Shown: positions 20,201-28,143 of the stretch, one piece after another
Numbering within the stretch: the stretch's first letter is position 1
Layout: every line of letters begins with the position of its first letter
From: Acidobacteriota bacterium
GTDB lineage: Bacteria; Acidobacteriota; Blastocatellia; RBC074
Assembly: GCA_016196035.1 (NCBI GenBank)
Contig: JACPYM010000069.1
Location: 1 to 64,000 of the forward strand
Reading direction: 5' to 3'
DNA length: 64,000 nt
Made by a program: the position numbers and the translations under genes
Notes under the pieces: generated by a model
Databases searched by the model: none
Told to the model about the DNA's origin: nothing
What the model saw: the letters and a program-made list of their open reading frames with translations, nothing else

Positions 20201-20678
20201 TAACGCCCGGCACCAGCGTTGCCAGTGCAAACGCATTGCGCCCGTTGAGCGGCAAATCCACCAGCGTCCGCCCGTTGATGACCTCGCCGCGCGAAGCGTC
20301 CGCTGTTTCCAGCCGCGACGCATCGGCGGTGACGGTGATCGAATCCGTGACCGCGCCCGCTTCGAGCGCCACATCAATCGTTGGACGCGCCAGCACTTCC
20401 AGCGTCAGGTTGTCGCGCACCGCTTTTTTGAAGCCGCTGGCCTCGACTTCCAGCTTGTAACGTCCCGGCTGCAAAGCTGGAATGACATAATCGCCGTTCT
20501 CAGAAGTGACGACGCGGTTGGCTGCGTTGGTTTCCAGATTCGTGACGACGATTTTCGCGCCGACCACCGCCGCGCCCGAAGCGTCACTGACACGCCCGCT
20601 GATCGTGGCACGGAACTCCTGCGCCAGCGCGCAAACAGATAGTAAACAAAGCATCGTTAAGGTTTGAATCAACCGCAT
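17223..20678 (-). CDS. TonB-dependent receptor, Oar-like, LacI-controlled candidate
   Basis: A 1151-residue outer-membrane receptor. ATG 20678 has AGGAGG upstream. The signal peptide MRLIQTLTMLCLLSVCALA is cleaved before QEFRAT. The regulatory-like domain spans ~22-110 (TISGRVSDASGAAVVGAKI ... VIPALQPGRYKLEVEASGF). The plug follows (ITVTADASRLETADASRGEV; NGRNAFALATLVPGV) and then a ~900-residue barrel ending FARQFQFGLKLLW. A 14-bp palindrome, TGTAAACATTTACA, sits 32 bases before the start. A very similar site precedes the LacI gene next door. I infer it is the main target of that repressor and is induced by a sugar. Confidence 0.88.
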   Translation of the reverse strand: MRLIQTLTMLCLLSVCALAQEFRATISGRVSDASGAAVVGAKIVVTNLETNAANRVVTSENGDYVIPALQPGRYKLEVEASGFKKAVRDNLTLEVLARPTIDVALEAGAVTDSITVTADASRLETADASRGEVINGRTLVDLPLNGRNAFALATLVPGVNFVARSQTFTFLRTTGNNGISSLALSGSQPRFNEALLDGVPNTGSDGLIQFIPSVDATQEFKVQTNAFDAEFGRFAGGVINASIRSGTNDWHGALFEFLRNSKLNARDPFAATIPQFGYNLFGGSIGGPVYLPRFGEGGKAVYRGQNRTFFFFNYEGSREGVPRAFVSSVPTELERQGDFSQTFVRQANGTAAPVVIYDPATTRQVGTAFVRDAFVGNKIPLSRINPIAAKLITLFPLPNAAGDSITKANNYLRSFKDPVFDNGFVARIDHRFSERHAIFGRFSKRHFQVLRQGNFKNEVTQDVDDRVAPGFAFDDTLTLSPSLILNMRYGFSRYFNTGSSANTGTDPATFGFPAALSALLPVKAIPQIAIAGLTTLSGANKLLKSSEDSHSFRTGLTKIAGKQTFRFGGEYRVVRSNPGSFGANAAGAYSFNSTFTRGPNPQAATVTGGAALASFLLGLGSGGSVDNNAATAEQGKYFGFYFQDDFRLSSKLTLNLGLRYEWEGDYTERFNRLNRGYDFTTASSLEQQAKINYAANPIAEVPATNFNVKGGLLFTGVNGQSRGQTNLDRNNFSPRLGVAYSLTPKTILRGGYGLFYGASTVLAESRLGFSVSTPWVVSNDGSLTPANTLSNPFPTGLVNPTGASLGLNTLVGQGIGFIDPNRQQPFTHQYSLTIQRELPGKVLLDVAYSGSLGRDLAVNQAVNAIPLQFIKQARDTFVATGRNILNDSVQNPFFGLITSGALSARTVTRSQLLRPYPHFTGITLLNRSIGSSRYDAFQMKASRRFANGFSLLVSYTNAKQLDQVRFLNETDTALTKELSENDLPQRLVVSSSYELPFGKGKRFFGNAGGIGGKIVEGWQLNAIYQAQSGYVFDITGAESTGQSAEIPNSERSVNGWFNTSVFRQRQTLELVGLARLPDVRSAGKNNWDISLFKTTTLTEKIRLQFRAESFNAFNRPEFSSPSGGFGSANFAKITSTNTFARQFQFGLKLLW

Positions 20679-20709
20679 AGGTGGTGCCTCCTAGTTGAGA
20701 TGGAAATTC

Positions 20710-20723
20710 TGTAAACATTTACA
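20710..20723. promoter_or_regulatory. LacI-family operator candidate upstream of TonB receptor
   Basis: TGTAAACATTTACA has 6-bp perfect half-sites (TGTAAA/TTTACA), the usual size and symmetry of a LacI-family operator. It lies between the lacI stop (20746) and the receptor start (20678). A near copy is at 21804-21817. Confidence 0.65.
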
Positions 20724-20745
20724 TAGCAGAGTAAAAAAATAATGC

Positions 20746-21801
20746 CTATTTCCTGATCAGCTTCAAATTCGGCAGCGGCACGCTGCACGAATTGCGCTCC
20801 AATAACTGACACGGGAAGACTTTGGCGTCGAGCCGTGTGCCCGGGTTCTTCAATTTCTGCAACAGCATCCGCGCTAGTTCTTCCCCGATCTTTTCCTGAA
20901 AGACCGAAATGGTGGTGAGCGAAGGTTCTAAAATCGAGAACTCTTCGCGGTCGCCAAAGCCAATCAAACTGATCTCACGGGGCATCGCTACGCCGCGACT
21001 GAGCAGGGCTTTCCAGATGCCGCCCGCAATTTCATCATTGCCGCTGAATATCGCCGTAGGCGTCGTCGCGCGGCGCAGCAATTCCGCCGCCGCCAACTTG
21101 CCGTATTCGATGTAATGCACATTCCAATCGTCGGTCACGGTAATTTCCTTCAGCCCGGCTTTTTTCATCGCTCGCTGATAGCCTTCATAGCGACGCGCAA
21201 ACCAAGGCAATTTTGTATTGCCCACAAACGCGATGCGCTGATGACGCAGGCGAATCAGATACTCGATGGCTTCAAAGCAACCCGACACGTCATCATAAAC
21301 AATCGCGTCTTGCTTCAGTTTTTCTTTGCGCCCGATGTAAGTATTCCCCACAATGACATAGGGCAGTTTCAGCTTGTCGAGGGCGTCGAGAAAATTGTCG
21401 TGATGCACTCCGGCCAGGATGACACCGTCCACTGATCCCTGCTGCGCAATCAAGCGCGGCAGATGTAAATTTCCCGCCTTCATTTCCCGGTCATAGCGAT
21501 GAAGCGAAAAGACCACATCGTAACCCGCCTCCGCCATCACCCGTTCGCAGGCGAGCAGCATTTTGACTTGTGTTGAATTAAGCGTTTCACGATTGCCGAG
21601 CAGAAAACAAACCGTGCGCGACTCATTGCGCACCAACCGTTCCCAATGCACATTGCGACGATACCCCAACGCCTCAACCGCTTCATTGACCAGCCGCGCC
21701 GTATCTACGTCAAAATAGCCTGAGTTATTCAACACGCGCGAAACCGTCGCAGTGCTCACGCCCGCTTTTTGGGCTACGTCTTTGATCGTTGGGGTTGTCA
21801 T
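20746..21801 (-). CDS. LacI-family transcriptional regulator
   Basis: A 351-residue repressor-type regulator. The N-terminal helix-turn-helix and hinge helix read [22 protein letters not shown] (residues ~3-24, shown in two parts by its TVSRVLNN hinge entry). The rest is a periplasmic-binding-protein-like effector domain with [25 protein letters not shown] and [12 protein letters not shown], the usual NDExA and GFGD-type signatures. The effector is probably a sugar or sugar acid. The gene is directly upstream of a TonB receptor on the same strand. Palindromes in front of both genes suggest control of the receptor and of itself. Confidence 0.92.
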   Translation of the reverse strand: MTTPTIKDVAQKAGVSTATVSRVLNNSGYFDVDTARLVNEAVEALGYRRNVHWERLVRNESRTVCFLLGNRETLNSTQVKMLLACERVMAEAGYDVVFSLHRYDREMKAGNLHLPRLIAQQGSVDGVILAGVHHDNFLDALDKLKLPYVIVGNTYIGRKEKLKQDAIVYDDVSGCFEAIEYLIRLRHQRIAFVGNTKLPWFARRYEGYQRAMKKAGLKEITVTDDWNVHYIEYGKLAAAELLRRATTPTAIFSGNDEIAGGIWKALLSRGVAMPREISLIGFGDREEFSILEPSLTTISVFQEKIGEELARMLLQKLKNPGTRLDAKVFPCQLLERNSCSVPLPNLKLIRK

Positions 21802-21803
21802 TG

Positions 21804-21817
21804 TGGAAACATTTACA
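21804..21817. promoter_or_regulatory. Operator candidate overlapping the lacI ribosome-binding region
   Basis: TGGAAACATTTACA matches the 20710 site at 13 of 14 positions. It ends 2 bases from the lacI start codon, so bound repressor would cover the 5' leader. Autoregulation is inferred. Confidence 0.6.
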
Positions 21818-21931
21818 CAAGCATCTTCAATATGTCAATGCCAGCTGACGACCAAGTGCGGTGCTGCGGCCTTGATGTCAGCCATTACACGCTTGCTTAC
21901 CATTCGACCAGACAGGACAACGGTTAAGCGT

Positions 21932-22492
21932 TCAACCTTTCCACTCAGCCAGCATATTGCAAAACAACGCGCCCTGCTCAATCGCATCATCCAGCGCCCG
22001 ATGCGTATGCGGCAGCTTGTCGAACCAGCGTTTCGGCATATTGCGTTTGGGGCAGGCGCGGTAATCCTTTTTGAGCAGCGCCATCGCAAAGGTCTTGATG
22101 TCGAGCGCCGAATGCGAGAACGGGCTTTCTGAGGCGAAGCGCATCAGATACCAATGGACGAACATAAAGTCGTAGGCCGCCGGATAGGCTACGAACACTG
22201 GTTTGCCCGGGAGCGCCTTGAGCCACGCGACGTAACGCGGCATCACTGTGGCAGGGTCTTCCGGGTTTTCGCGGCAAGCGGCCCAGGCTACAGGCTGCGT
22301 CGCCCACCACGCCATCGTACCTGCGTCGGCGACTGCTTTAGGCAGCGTCATTAGATTGGCGGTAAACGTACTCACCAACGTCTTGTCGGCCAGATAAGCC
22401 GCCGAATCGAAACTCAGCATGGAATTGACACCGGGAATCGTCCCGTCGCTTTCGACATCGGTGTTGACGTAAATCTCAGGTTGGTCTTTCAT
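21932..22492 (-). CDS. DEDDh 3'-5' exonuclease/exoribonuclease-like protein
   Basis: About 186 residues, cytoplasmic. [11 protein letters not shown] near the start gives the first Asp-x-Glu metal pair of DnaQ-like exonucleases. [17 protein letters not shown] gives the Exo II Asp. [13 protein letters not shown] near the C-terminus gives the Exo III His and Asp of the DEDDh type. The compact single-domain layout resembles stand-alone 3'-5' exoribonucleases of the Rv2179c type. I chose ATG 22492 because family members begin only a few residues before the DVE motif; GTG 22525 and ATG 22501 are in-frame alternatives. No clear ribosome site is seen at any of them. Confidence 0.78.
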   Translation of the reverse strand: MKDQPEIYVNTDVESDGTIPGVNSMLSFDSAAYLADKTLVSTFTANLMTLPKAVADAGTMAWWATQPVAWAACRENPEDPATVMPRYVAWLKALPGKPVFVAYPAAYDFMFVHWYLMRFASESPFSHSALDIKTFAMALLKKDYRACPKRNMPKRWFDKLPHTHRALDDAIEQGALFCNMLAEWKG

Positions 22493-22530
22493 ACTTTTCA
22501 TTTGTTTGTGACAAAACGTCTTCACTGGTT

Positions 22531-22544
22531 GAGAAATGTTTACG
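22531..22544. promoter_or_regulatory. Weak operator-like site upstream of the exonuclease gene
   Basis: GAGAAATGTTTACG matches the inverted form of the 20710 palindrome at 10 of 14 bases (right half TTTAC conserved, left half degenerate). It may be a third, weaker site or chance. Confidence 0.3.
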
Positions 22545-22557
22545 TTTCGTCACTTCG

Positions 22558-22928
22558 TTACAGCGGTTTCCACTGGCCTTTGTTTGTCCAACGAAAGGCG
22601 AAACGAACGCCCGCGTGCATGGCTTCGGTCAGCGGCAACAGAAATTGCGTGATCGCGGCGACGATGTCGGCGAGTTGGGCTTCGCGGTCACGCAACGCAT
22701 TCTTGCGCAGAAAACTTTGCCATTGCACCAAACGATCACTGACGAACTGTTCGCTCAACGCCAGCGGCGTACCTTTAGGCAAAGGCGTTTGGCGACGCGC
22801 GAACGTAGCGCGAATCGTAGCCATCAGCGTTTCGCCGTCAAACTCAAATTGCCGTCGCGCTGCGCGATCACGCGCAAGCGGTCGCCGACAGAAGCGGGCA
22901 AATTGGTGGGTGTCTTGCGAGTTACCAC
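22558..22928 (-). pseudogene. abiEii-type nucleotidyltransferase toxin, internal deletion
   Basis: The remnant begins at a GTG (22928) overlapping the AbiEi stop, the usual coupling of this pair. It reads TRKTPTNLPASVGDRLRVIA, the typical AbiEii N-terminus, for about 25 residues. The sequence then jumps directly into the C-terminal family segment RRQFEFDGETLMATIRATF ... SDRLVQWQSFLRKNAL in a different frame. The whole nucleotidyltransferase core (normally ~170 residues with the GSxxxxxxD site) is missing. A functional toxin is therefore impossible. Confidence 0.8.
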
Positions 22929-23548
22929 AGCGCCTCCAGATAGGGACTTATCACGTTGCCGACGCGACAGATCCCGGCGTAACGCCAAATCTCATCCGCC
23001 GTCGCGCGCCGCGCTTTGCGGCATTCGCGCAGGGCTTCCAACGCGACTTCCAAACCGATCTTGTTACGGAACTTGAAACAATCGGCGACGGTCTTGGCTA
23101 CGTTATAAACACGCAGCGTGACGCCCTCAATCTTGTGTTCCTCAATGCCTTCGGTGTATGACTCGCCCGAAAAGAAATGGAGGCGGAGCGGCGGCTCGGT
23201 GATGCGTGGACGATGCGCCCCGCGCGGCAACGCGAGCCAAACCTCGAACGGGTCTTGCGTCGTCAATTCGTGATAGTTGAGCGCCGACAGCAAACACAGC
23301 ACGCCTTGCGGTACGAGCTTGGCCGCTTGCAGGAAACTTTCATACTCGCTCAGTTCCGCATCGGCCAGGCGGTACAAACCACGCCCTGCGCGCACGATCA
23401 GCCCGCGCTTTTCCAGCCGTTGCAGATGGACGCGATGCACGCCACGCCCGATGAGTTCGCCGGTACGTGCGACGTTTTGCTGCCCCATGCGTTGCAGCAC
23501 TTGTTGCGTCGCTACGGGTTTGCGAGTTGCTTTTGCTAGTTTCGGCAT
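22922..23548 (-). CDS. AbiEi-type antitoxin/transcriptional regulator (orphan)
   Basis: A 208-residue protein of the type IV AbiE antitoxin family. ATG 23548 begins MPKLAKATRKPVATQQVLQR. Residues ~15-70 form the N-terminal winged-helix domain (GVHRVHLQRLEKRGLIVRAG and GLYRLAD). It continues with GVLCLLSALNYHELTT and GVTLRVYNVAKTVADCFKFR, the conserved C-terminal antitoxin core. Family members repress the abiE promoter and counter AbiEii. Here the adjacent toxin is deleted, so only the DNA-binding role could remain, for example against toxins elsewhere. The frame could extend upstream to 23839, but that part has no family similarity. Confidence 0.85.
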   Translation of the reverse strand: MPKLAKATRKPVATQQVLQRMGQQNVARTGELIGRGVHRVHLQRLEKRGLIVRAGRGLYRLADAELSEYESFLQAAKLVPQGVLCLLSALNYHELTTQDPFEVWLALPRGAHRPRITEPPLRLHFFSGESYTEGIEEHKIEGVTLRVYNVAKTVADCFKFRNKIGLEVALEALRECRKARRATADEIWRYAGICRVGNVISPYLEALW

Positions 23549-23631
23549 CGTGTTCCGCTCTCTTTGCATTTCGAGATAAGTGCAGAGAGAGCGGAACACC
23601 ACCGTTGTTCTGCGAAAACTACCGTTCATAA

Positions 23632-23886
23632 TCAAACCAGCGAGTTGTGTTCGCGCGCGTTGAGCGCATTGTTGGTGAGGTTGCCGCGCAAGAATGATTC
23701 GGCTACGCGATTGAGTTCTTCGGGCGTGCGCGTAGCGTTGAGCTTTTCGTGAATGGCGCGAAACGCGGGCGAACGATGCAGCGTGCGAGCTTCGGGAGCG
23801 CGCCAGCGTTCCGCCACGTAGCCTTTCAAAAATCGGCACACGCTGCTACGTGTGCGCAATGCGGCGCGCGACTGGCGCGGCAACAA
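23632..23886 (-). other. Short ORF of uncertain reality, possible gene fragment
   Basis: An 84-codon frame with a credible-looking C-terminal half (EKLNATRTPEELNRVAESFL) but no recognised family and no ribosome site. It lies in the ~450-base gap between abiEi and the secreted protein at 24006. That gap otherwise shows nothing I can identify. It may be the 3' scrap of a lost neighbour. Confidence 0.25.
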
Positions 23887-24005
23887 AACGTTGCCGATGG
23901 GTTAAGTGCGCTGGCGGTGCAAGAACGTAGCATTCAAGCGCCGGCGCACCTCGGCGCAATGTTGCGAACCGCTCGCGCCACTGGTTTGTTACGTCAACCG
24001 CGCTA

Positions 24006-24710
24006 TTACTGCTTCACACGCGCTGAACCCACGCGATCTGACAGGGCTTTGAATTCAGCCGGGGTCATTCCTTCGCCCAACAATTCCAGCTTGTACTTTT
24101 CCCCGGAAAACGGTTCGATTTCCAGAATGTAAGGGCCGGTTTGCTTGACGGTTTTGACATCCTTGAGCTCCCACTGGCGCGAATACTTCAGCCCTTCGGC
24201 GGATTCAAAATGAATCATGTTGTCCATAATGATCAGCTTGCCGGTGGTTTTCCCCAGCAGGTTGTCTTTGCGCGCCTGATAGATTTTCTGGCCCGGTTTG
24301 TCAGTGCTGGCCGTCACGTCTTTGGCTAGCGCGTCCGCCGGTTTCGCCATGACGGTTTCTTTGTACCAGGCGGCCAACCCCGCGCCGCTGCCTTCGACCA
24401 AACGAAAGGCAAAGCGATTGCGCTCACCGCTGCGGTCTTTGACGTTCTTGTTCGTATCAACGGTGATGACACCCTCCTGCTCGTTCCAGCCTTTGATATT
24501 GCCTTTATCAATGGCAAACGAGGCATCTGGCATTTCCTCATCCACAAAGATCAACTGCTCACCGGCAGTCACCAGGCGGCCTTTGGCGACACCGAAGTTG
24601 ATCGAAAGCTCGGCCTTTTGCACTTTGACCGGGACTTGCGCGGCCACCACGCCGCACAGTCCCAGCGCGCACACAACGACAGCCAAACTACAACTCTTGA
24701 AGTAGCTCAT
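24006..24710 (-). CDS. Exported protein of unknown function
   Basis: A 234-residue protein. ATG 24710 is preceded by AAGGAG. A signal peptide (SLAVVVCALGLCGVV) ends near VAAQV. The mature part is a beta-rich single domain with two similar stretches, SFAIDKGNIKGWNEQEGVITV and KYSRQWELKDVKTVKQTG. Each places a charged strand before a short turn, like tandem PH-like or DUF-type lobes that compare a stored state with a reference. The C-terminus has GEGMTPAEFKALSDRVGSAR. I do not recognise the family. It is followed on the same strand, upstream, by an NHL-repeat protein 205 bases away, so co-transcription is uncertain. Confidence 0.65.
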   Translation of the reverse strand: MSYFKSCSLAVVVCALGLCGVVAAQVPVKVQKAELSINFGVAKGRLVTAGEQLIFVDEEMPDASFAIDKGNIKGWNEQEGVITVDTNKNVKDRSGERNRFAFRLVEGSGAGLAAWYKETVMAKPADALAKDVTASTDKPGQKIYQARKDNLLGKTTGKLIIMDNMIHFESAEGLKYSRQWELKDVKTVKQTGPYILEIEPFSGEKYKLELLGEGMTPAEFKALSDRVGSARVKQ

Positions 24711-24914
24711 TGAGATAGTTCTCCTTCTCGGAAAGAAAATTGAAATTCCAGGGATTAGTACGAATGGGGAGGAATGGGCAGCTTGGTCATCAATGGTGTC
24801 AACACGATCCAACTGCCATCTTGCGAACTGCGATACTGCGAATGGAGGTAACTATTTGCCTTGTCCGCGCTGATTTTGCAAGTCCTTCAAGCGCAACTTT
24901 CAGCTCTCGGCAAA

Positions 24915-25970
24915 TTATGCCGCCGATCCGCGCCGGCTGTCGTGTGTGCGCAGGCGCCACAAAACAACCAAGGCGCCCAGCAAGATCGCCGCGCCTAACA
25001 AGAGCCGCGTGGTCGAACCCCAGACAGTCGCCAGGGTATGAATACCGCCGTCAAGCGCGACTTTTTGCACGCGCAGATAAGGGCCAATGCCCAAGGCCGT
25101 CGGCACGAGCGGCACGTCCGCCAGGCTCTCCAGCACGAACACTTCGTTGTTGAACACGGTCACCCCGGCGGGCAGCCAAAAGCGTCCGGTCGTAAAAATG
25201 GTTTCGACGCGCTGCTCCGCATTGATGCGGCGCACGGCGTGTTGCTCGGTATCTGCTACCAAAACATTGCCTTGCGCATCCACGGCCAAACCCAAAATCA
25301 GCGGCTGCGCGCTGCGCGCGACACCTGCCAGTGGATTGCCGCCCACCGTAGTAACGTTGCCGTCCGGCGCTACGCGGCGGATGCAGGCTTGGTCGCACAA
25401 ATACAGCGCGCCGTCCGCGCCCAGAACCAGCGCGCCAATCGCGGTGAATTGGGCTTGCGCACCGTACCCGTCGGCATAGCCAGGCGCGCCCCCGGCCAGG
25501 AAGATCAATTGTCCCGCTGCTGTGCGTTTCAACAGCCGCATGGTTTGGGCGCTGCTTTCCACTTCATACTGGTTCCCGGCGGCATCGCGCGCGAACCCCG
25601 TGCCGTGCATGGCGCTCAAAGAAGACGAGCCTAGTTCGATCAGTTTGTCGTCGGTGTCAAACAGCCAGCGGCGGTTGCGCCATTGGTTGGCGGCGGCGTC
25701 CCAAGTGGCGTGTTCGCCGAACACATCCCCCGCTTGATCCAACCACAGATTGTGGGAATGCTGGCCTTTGAGCAACGAAACCAGCGTCCCACGGCGATTG
25801 ATCTTCCAGATGCGCTGCTGGGCGGCATCGGCAAAATAAACTTCGCCGTCCGCGCTCACACAAATGCCCCAAGCCGGGTGCGCGCGGGCCGCTCCCACCG
25901 GCATCCCCAACCAGAACGCGAGCCATATGGCGTGGCGCAGCAAACGCCAGCAACACAAAGTCATCAACAC
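24915..25970 (-). CDS. Exported NHL/SMP-30-like beta-propeller protein with C-terminal membrane anchor
   Basis: A 351-residue protein. The N-terminus has a hydrophobic signal (AIWLAFWLGMPVGAARA). Repeated blades follow: GEVYFADAAQQRIWKIN, GALYLCDQACIRRVAPDG and GNVLVADTEQHAVRRINAE, each of the NHL type with a D-x-x-x-x-x-R-R/K pattern. A C-terminal transmembrane segment (LLLGAAILLGALVVLW) is followed by a basic tail. It is therefore probably periplasmic and anchored. Such propellers bind ligands or act as lactonase-like enzymes; no catalytic set is evident. About 300 bases between it and the divergent reductase at 26267 hold no recognisable gene. Confidence 0.75.
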   Translation of the reverse strand: MLMTLCCWRLLRHAIWLAFWLGMPVGAARAHPAWGICVSADGEVYFADAAQQRIWKINRRGTLVSLLKGQHSHNLWLDQAGDVFGEHATWDAAANQWRNRRWLFDTDDKLIELGSSSLSAMHGTGFARDAAGNQYEVESSAQTMRLLKRTAAGQLIFLAGGAPGYADGYGAQAQFTAIGALVLGADGALYLCDQACIRRVAPDGNVTTVGGNPLAGVARSAQPLILGLAVDAQGNVLVADTEQHAVRRINAEQRVETIFTTGRFWLPAGVTVFNNEVFVLESLADVPLVPTALGIGPYLRVQKVALDGGIHTLATVWGSTTRLLLGAAILLGALVVLWRLRTHDSRRGSAA

Positions 25971-26266
25971 AATCCCTCGAATGGAATTTCTACGAACGGC
26001 GGGCCATGGATAGGGAGGATTCAGCCGCAGCCTGGGCCAAACACCGTGCTTCTATATCATTCGCCGGTGTGGTAAGTCGAGAAGAGTTCGGGGAAGTCCA
26101 ACTACGTCAGCCCAAATTCGCTGCGGCGTTGCACCACATCCCAACACGCGCAAACTCGTCCGAAGCGCTCGCAAAACACGGCGGCGGCTTGTCGCGCTCA
26201 ATTCCCTATGGCATCTTGACGGCTCATTTTCACCGCAACCATTTTTCACGGACAGGAGAATCAGCT

Positions 26267-27160
26267 ATGCAAATCGGTTTCATCGGTCTCGGCATCATGG
26301 GCCAGCCCATGGCGCGGAATCTGTTAAAAGCGGGCTTCCCGCTGGTCGTCGCGACGCGCACGCCCGGCAAAGCCGCCAACTTCGCCGACGAAAACGCCAC
26401 GCTGGGCCGCGTGCAGGCTGCCGCAACACCTGCGCAAGTCGCCGCCCTTTGTGACGTCATCATCGTCATGGTCACCGATACGCCAGACGTAGTCGAAGTG
26501 GCTTACGGCGAGACTGGTCTTTTCGCCACGGCCAAACCCGGCACGATCATCATTGATATGAGCACCATCTCGCCCAGTGTCACGCGCGACCTCGCCACCA
26601 AAGCCAACAAGCAAGGCTTGCACTGGCTGGACGCGCCTGTTTCCGGCGGCGAGAAAGGCGCTATCGAAGGCACACTCACCATCATGGCCGGCGGCGCGGC
26701 TGAAGCGGTCGCGCAAGCGCAACCCGTGCTCAATGCGATGGGCAAACGCATCACCCATTTCGGCGCGCCGGGCAACGGTCAATCCGCCAAACTCTGCAAT
26801 CAAATTATGGTGGCGGTGAACTTGATGGCCGTCTGCGAAACCATGACCTTTGCGCGCAAGGCCGGCTTGGATTTGAATCTGTTGCATCAAGCGTTGACCG
26901 GCGGCGCGGCCAATTCGTGGGCATTGGATGTATTGGGCAAGAAGATGATTGACCGCGATTTCAAACCAGCCTTCATGGTCAAGTTGCAGCAAAAAGATTT
27001 GCGACTGGTGATGGATGCGGCCAACAGCAATCATTCCGCGCTGCCCGCCGCCGGGCTGGCCCATCAAATGCTTGCCGCTGTCGAAGCCGAAGGGCGTGGC
27101 GAAGATGGCACGCAATCGCTGGTGCGCATTTTTGAACGGCTGGCGGGACTGGCTGAGTAA
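26267..27160 (+). CDS. NAD(P)-dependent beta-hydroxyacid dehydrogenase (2-hydroxy-3-oxopropionate/3-hydroxyisobutyrate type)
   Basis: A 297-residue cytoplasmic enzyme reducing or oxidising a beta-hydroxyacid such as tartronate semialdehyde. ATG 26267 is preceded by GGAG. The family motifs are complete: MQIGFIGLGIMGQPMARNLL (cofactor site), DAPVSGGEKGAIEGTLTIM (substrate loop), the catalytic Lys in GNGQSAKLCNQIMVA, and KDLRLVMDAA. It stands alone on the plus strand between minus-strand genes. Tartronate-semialdehyde reduction would link to sugar-acid catabolism in the first 12 kb, but the distance makes that speculative. Confidence 0.9.
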   Translation: MQIGFIGLGIMGQPMARNLLKAGFPLVVATRTPGKAANFADENATLGRVQAAATPAQVAALCDVIIVMVTDTPDVVEVAYGETGLFATAKPGTIIIDMSTISPSVTRDLATKANKQGLHWLDAPVSGGEKGAIEGTLTIMAGGAAEAVAQAQPVLNAMGKRITHFGAPGNGQSAKLCNQIMVAVNLMAVCETMTFARKAGLDLNLLHQALTGGAANSWALDVLGKKMIDRDFKPAFMVKLQQKDLRLVMDAANSNHSALPAAGLAHQMLAAVEAEGRGEDGTQSLVRIFERLAGLAE

Positions 27161-27197
27161 CGCATGACAAGCCGTGCGCGCGCGCGGCGGCGTTCAT

Positions 27198-28133
27198 TCA
27201 CGACTGCCGCAAGCTGCTCAGCTTTTGCTGCAAGGTTTCGGCGTCAGGCAGTTGCGCAAAATCCAGGCAAAGCTGTTCCAAGGCCTGCCAGTCTTCGAGA
27301 CCTTCCACTTGCGCACGCCAATCCACCGCTGGAAAACGGCGCGCGGCCAGCCGGGCCAAAATGTCCGCCGCCGCCTGCGCGCGGCCTTCTTCACGGCCTT
27401 CTTCACGGCCTTCTTCACGGCCTTCTTCTTGCGCTACCTTAAACAGGATTTGATAGGTCGGTGTCTGTTGAAACTGTTCAAACGTGATTCCAAACATGGT
27501 TCCTCTCCTTAACGCGACAACTAATTCGTCGTGAGTATAGCGAAGACTGCCCAAGACCAACAGACTGAAAAACAGGCTGTCGCGTAGGCCCGCGTCGGGT
27601 AGTTGCAACACGCGCAACGCCGCGCCGCGCAAATGCGCCTCAGCCCCTTGCATCAATGGCACGAATGGCAACACCTGCGGCCGGTCGAGCGCCAGCGCTA
27701 ATTCCGCCGGCATTTCCCACACCTTGGACACGCGAAACCTGATCGCCACTTGCAAAGAACCCGCCGTCAAACTCAGCCCCTCCGGCACCACCGACGGCAA
27801 GCGTTCCGGCGTCAACAGCAGCACATAACAATCCACTTCATACTGAGCTTCATAGGTGAGCCAGATCAGCAACGCATAGGTCAGCATGCGCTGCGGCATC
27901 TCCGGTTCCCAGCGTGTCTGCGCCTCGACGTGCACGATGCGCGCGCCCACCGCTGTCCGCACCAGATAGATTTGATCGGAAATCTGTTTGCCCGCGCGCA
28001 ACTCGCGCGAGAGTACCTCGATTGACAGCGCCTCGTGTGGCTGCACCGCGCCTAACAGCAACAGCAATGCCTCCGGGTCGCGCTCGGCTAACTCTTTGAA
28101 AGCGTCGTCGTACTTTGTGTTGGAAACAGCCAT
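27198..28133 (-). CDS. Rpn/YhgA-like PD-(D/E)XK nuclease family protein
   Basis: A 311-residue cytoplasmic protein. It begins NTKYDDAFKELAERDPEALL, typical of Rpn (recombination-promoting nuclease) and transposase-associated families. ARIVHVEAQTRWEPEMPQRM supplies the E-x-Q type nuclease core, followed by the YALLIWLTY helix. Residues ~245-260 are four copies of EEGR encoded by a 12-bp tandem repeat, a common linker in these proteins. The C-terminal helical tail ends LPDAETLQQKLSSLRQ. Rpn proteins promote RecA-independent recombination and are often mobile. The gene is 38 bases from the convergent reductase end. Confidence 0.8.
   Translation of the reverse strand: MAVSNTKYDDAFKELAERDPEALLLLLGAVQPHEALSIEVLSRELRAGKQISDQIYLVRTAVGARIVHVEAQTRWEPEMPQRMLTYALLIWLTYEAQYEVDCYVLLLTPERLPSVVPEGLSLTAGSLQVAIRFRVSKVWEMPAELALALDRPQVLPFVPLMQGAEAHLRGAALRVLQLPDAGLRDSLFFSLLVLGSLRYTHDELVVALRRGTMFGITFEQFQQTPTYQILFKVAQEEGREEGREEGREEGRAQAAADILARLAARRFPAVDWRAQVEGLEDWQALEQLCLDFAQLPDAETLQQKLSSLRQS
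27382..27429. repeat. 12-bp tandem repeat, four copies, inside the Rpn-like gene
   Basis: CGGCCTTCTTCA is repeated three times exactly, then once as CGGCCTTCTTCT. It encodes EEGR units in frame, so copy-number slippage would change linker length without a frameshift. Confidence 0.9.
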
Positions 28134-28143
28134 CTCCCTACCT

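Noticed and set aside
23549-23839. N-terminal extension of AbiEi
   Set aside because: No family similarity upstream of MPKLAKATRK, and composition is Arg/Ser/His-rich like non-coding sequence.
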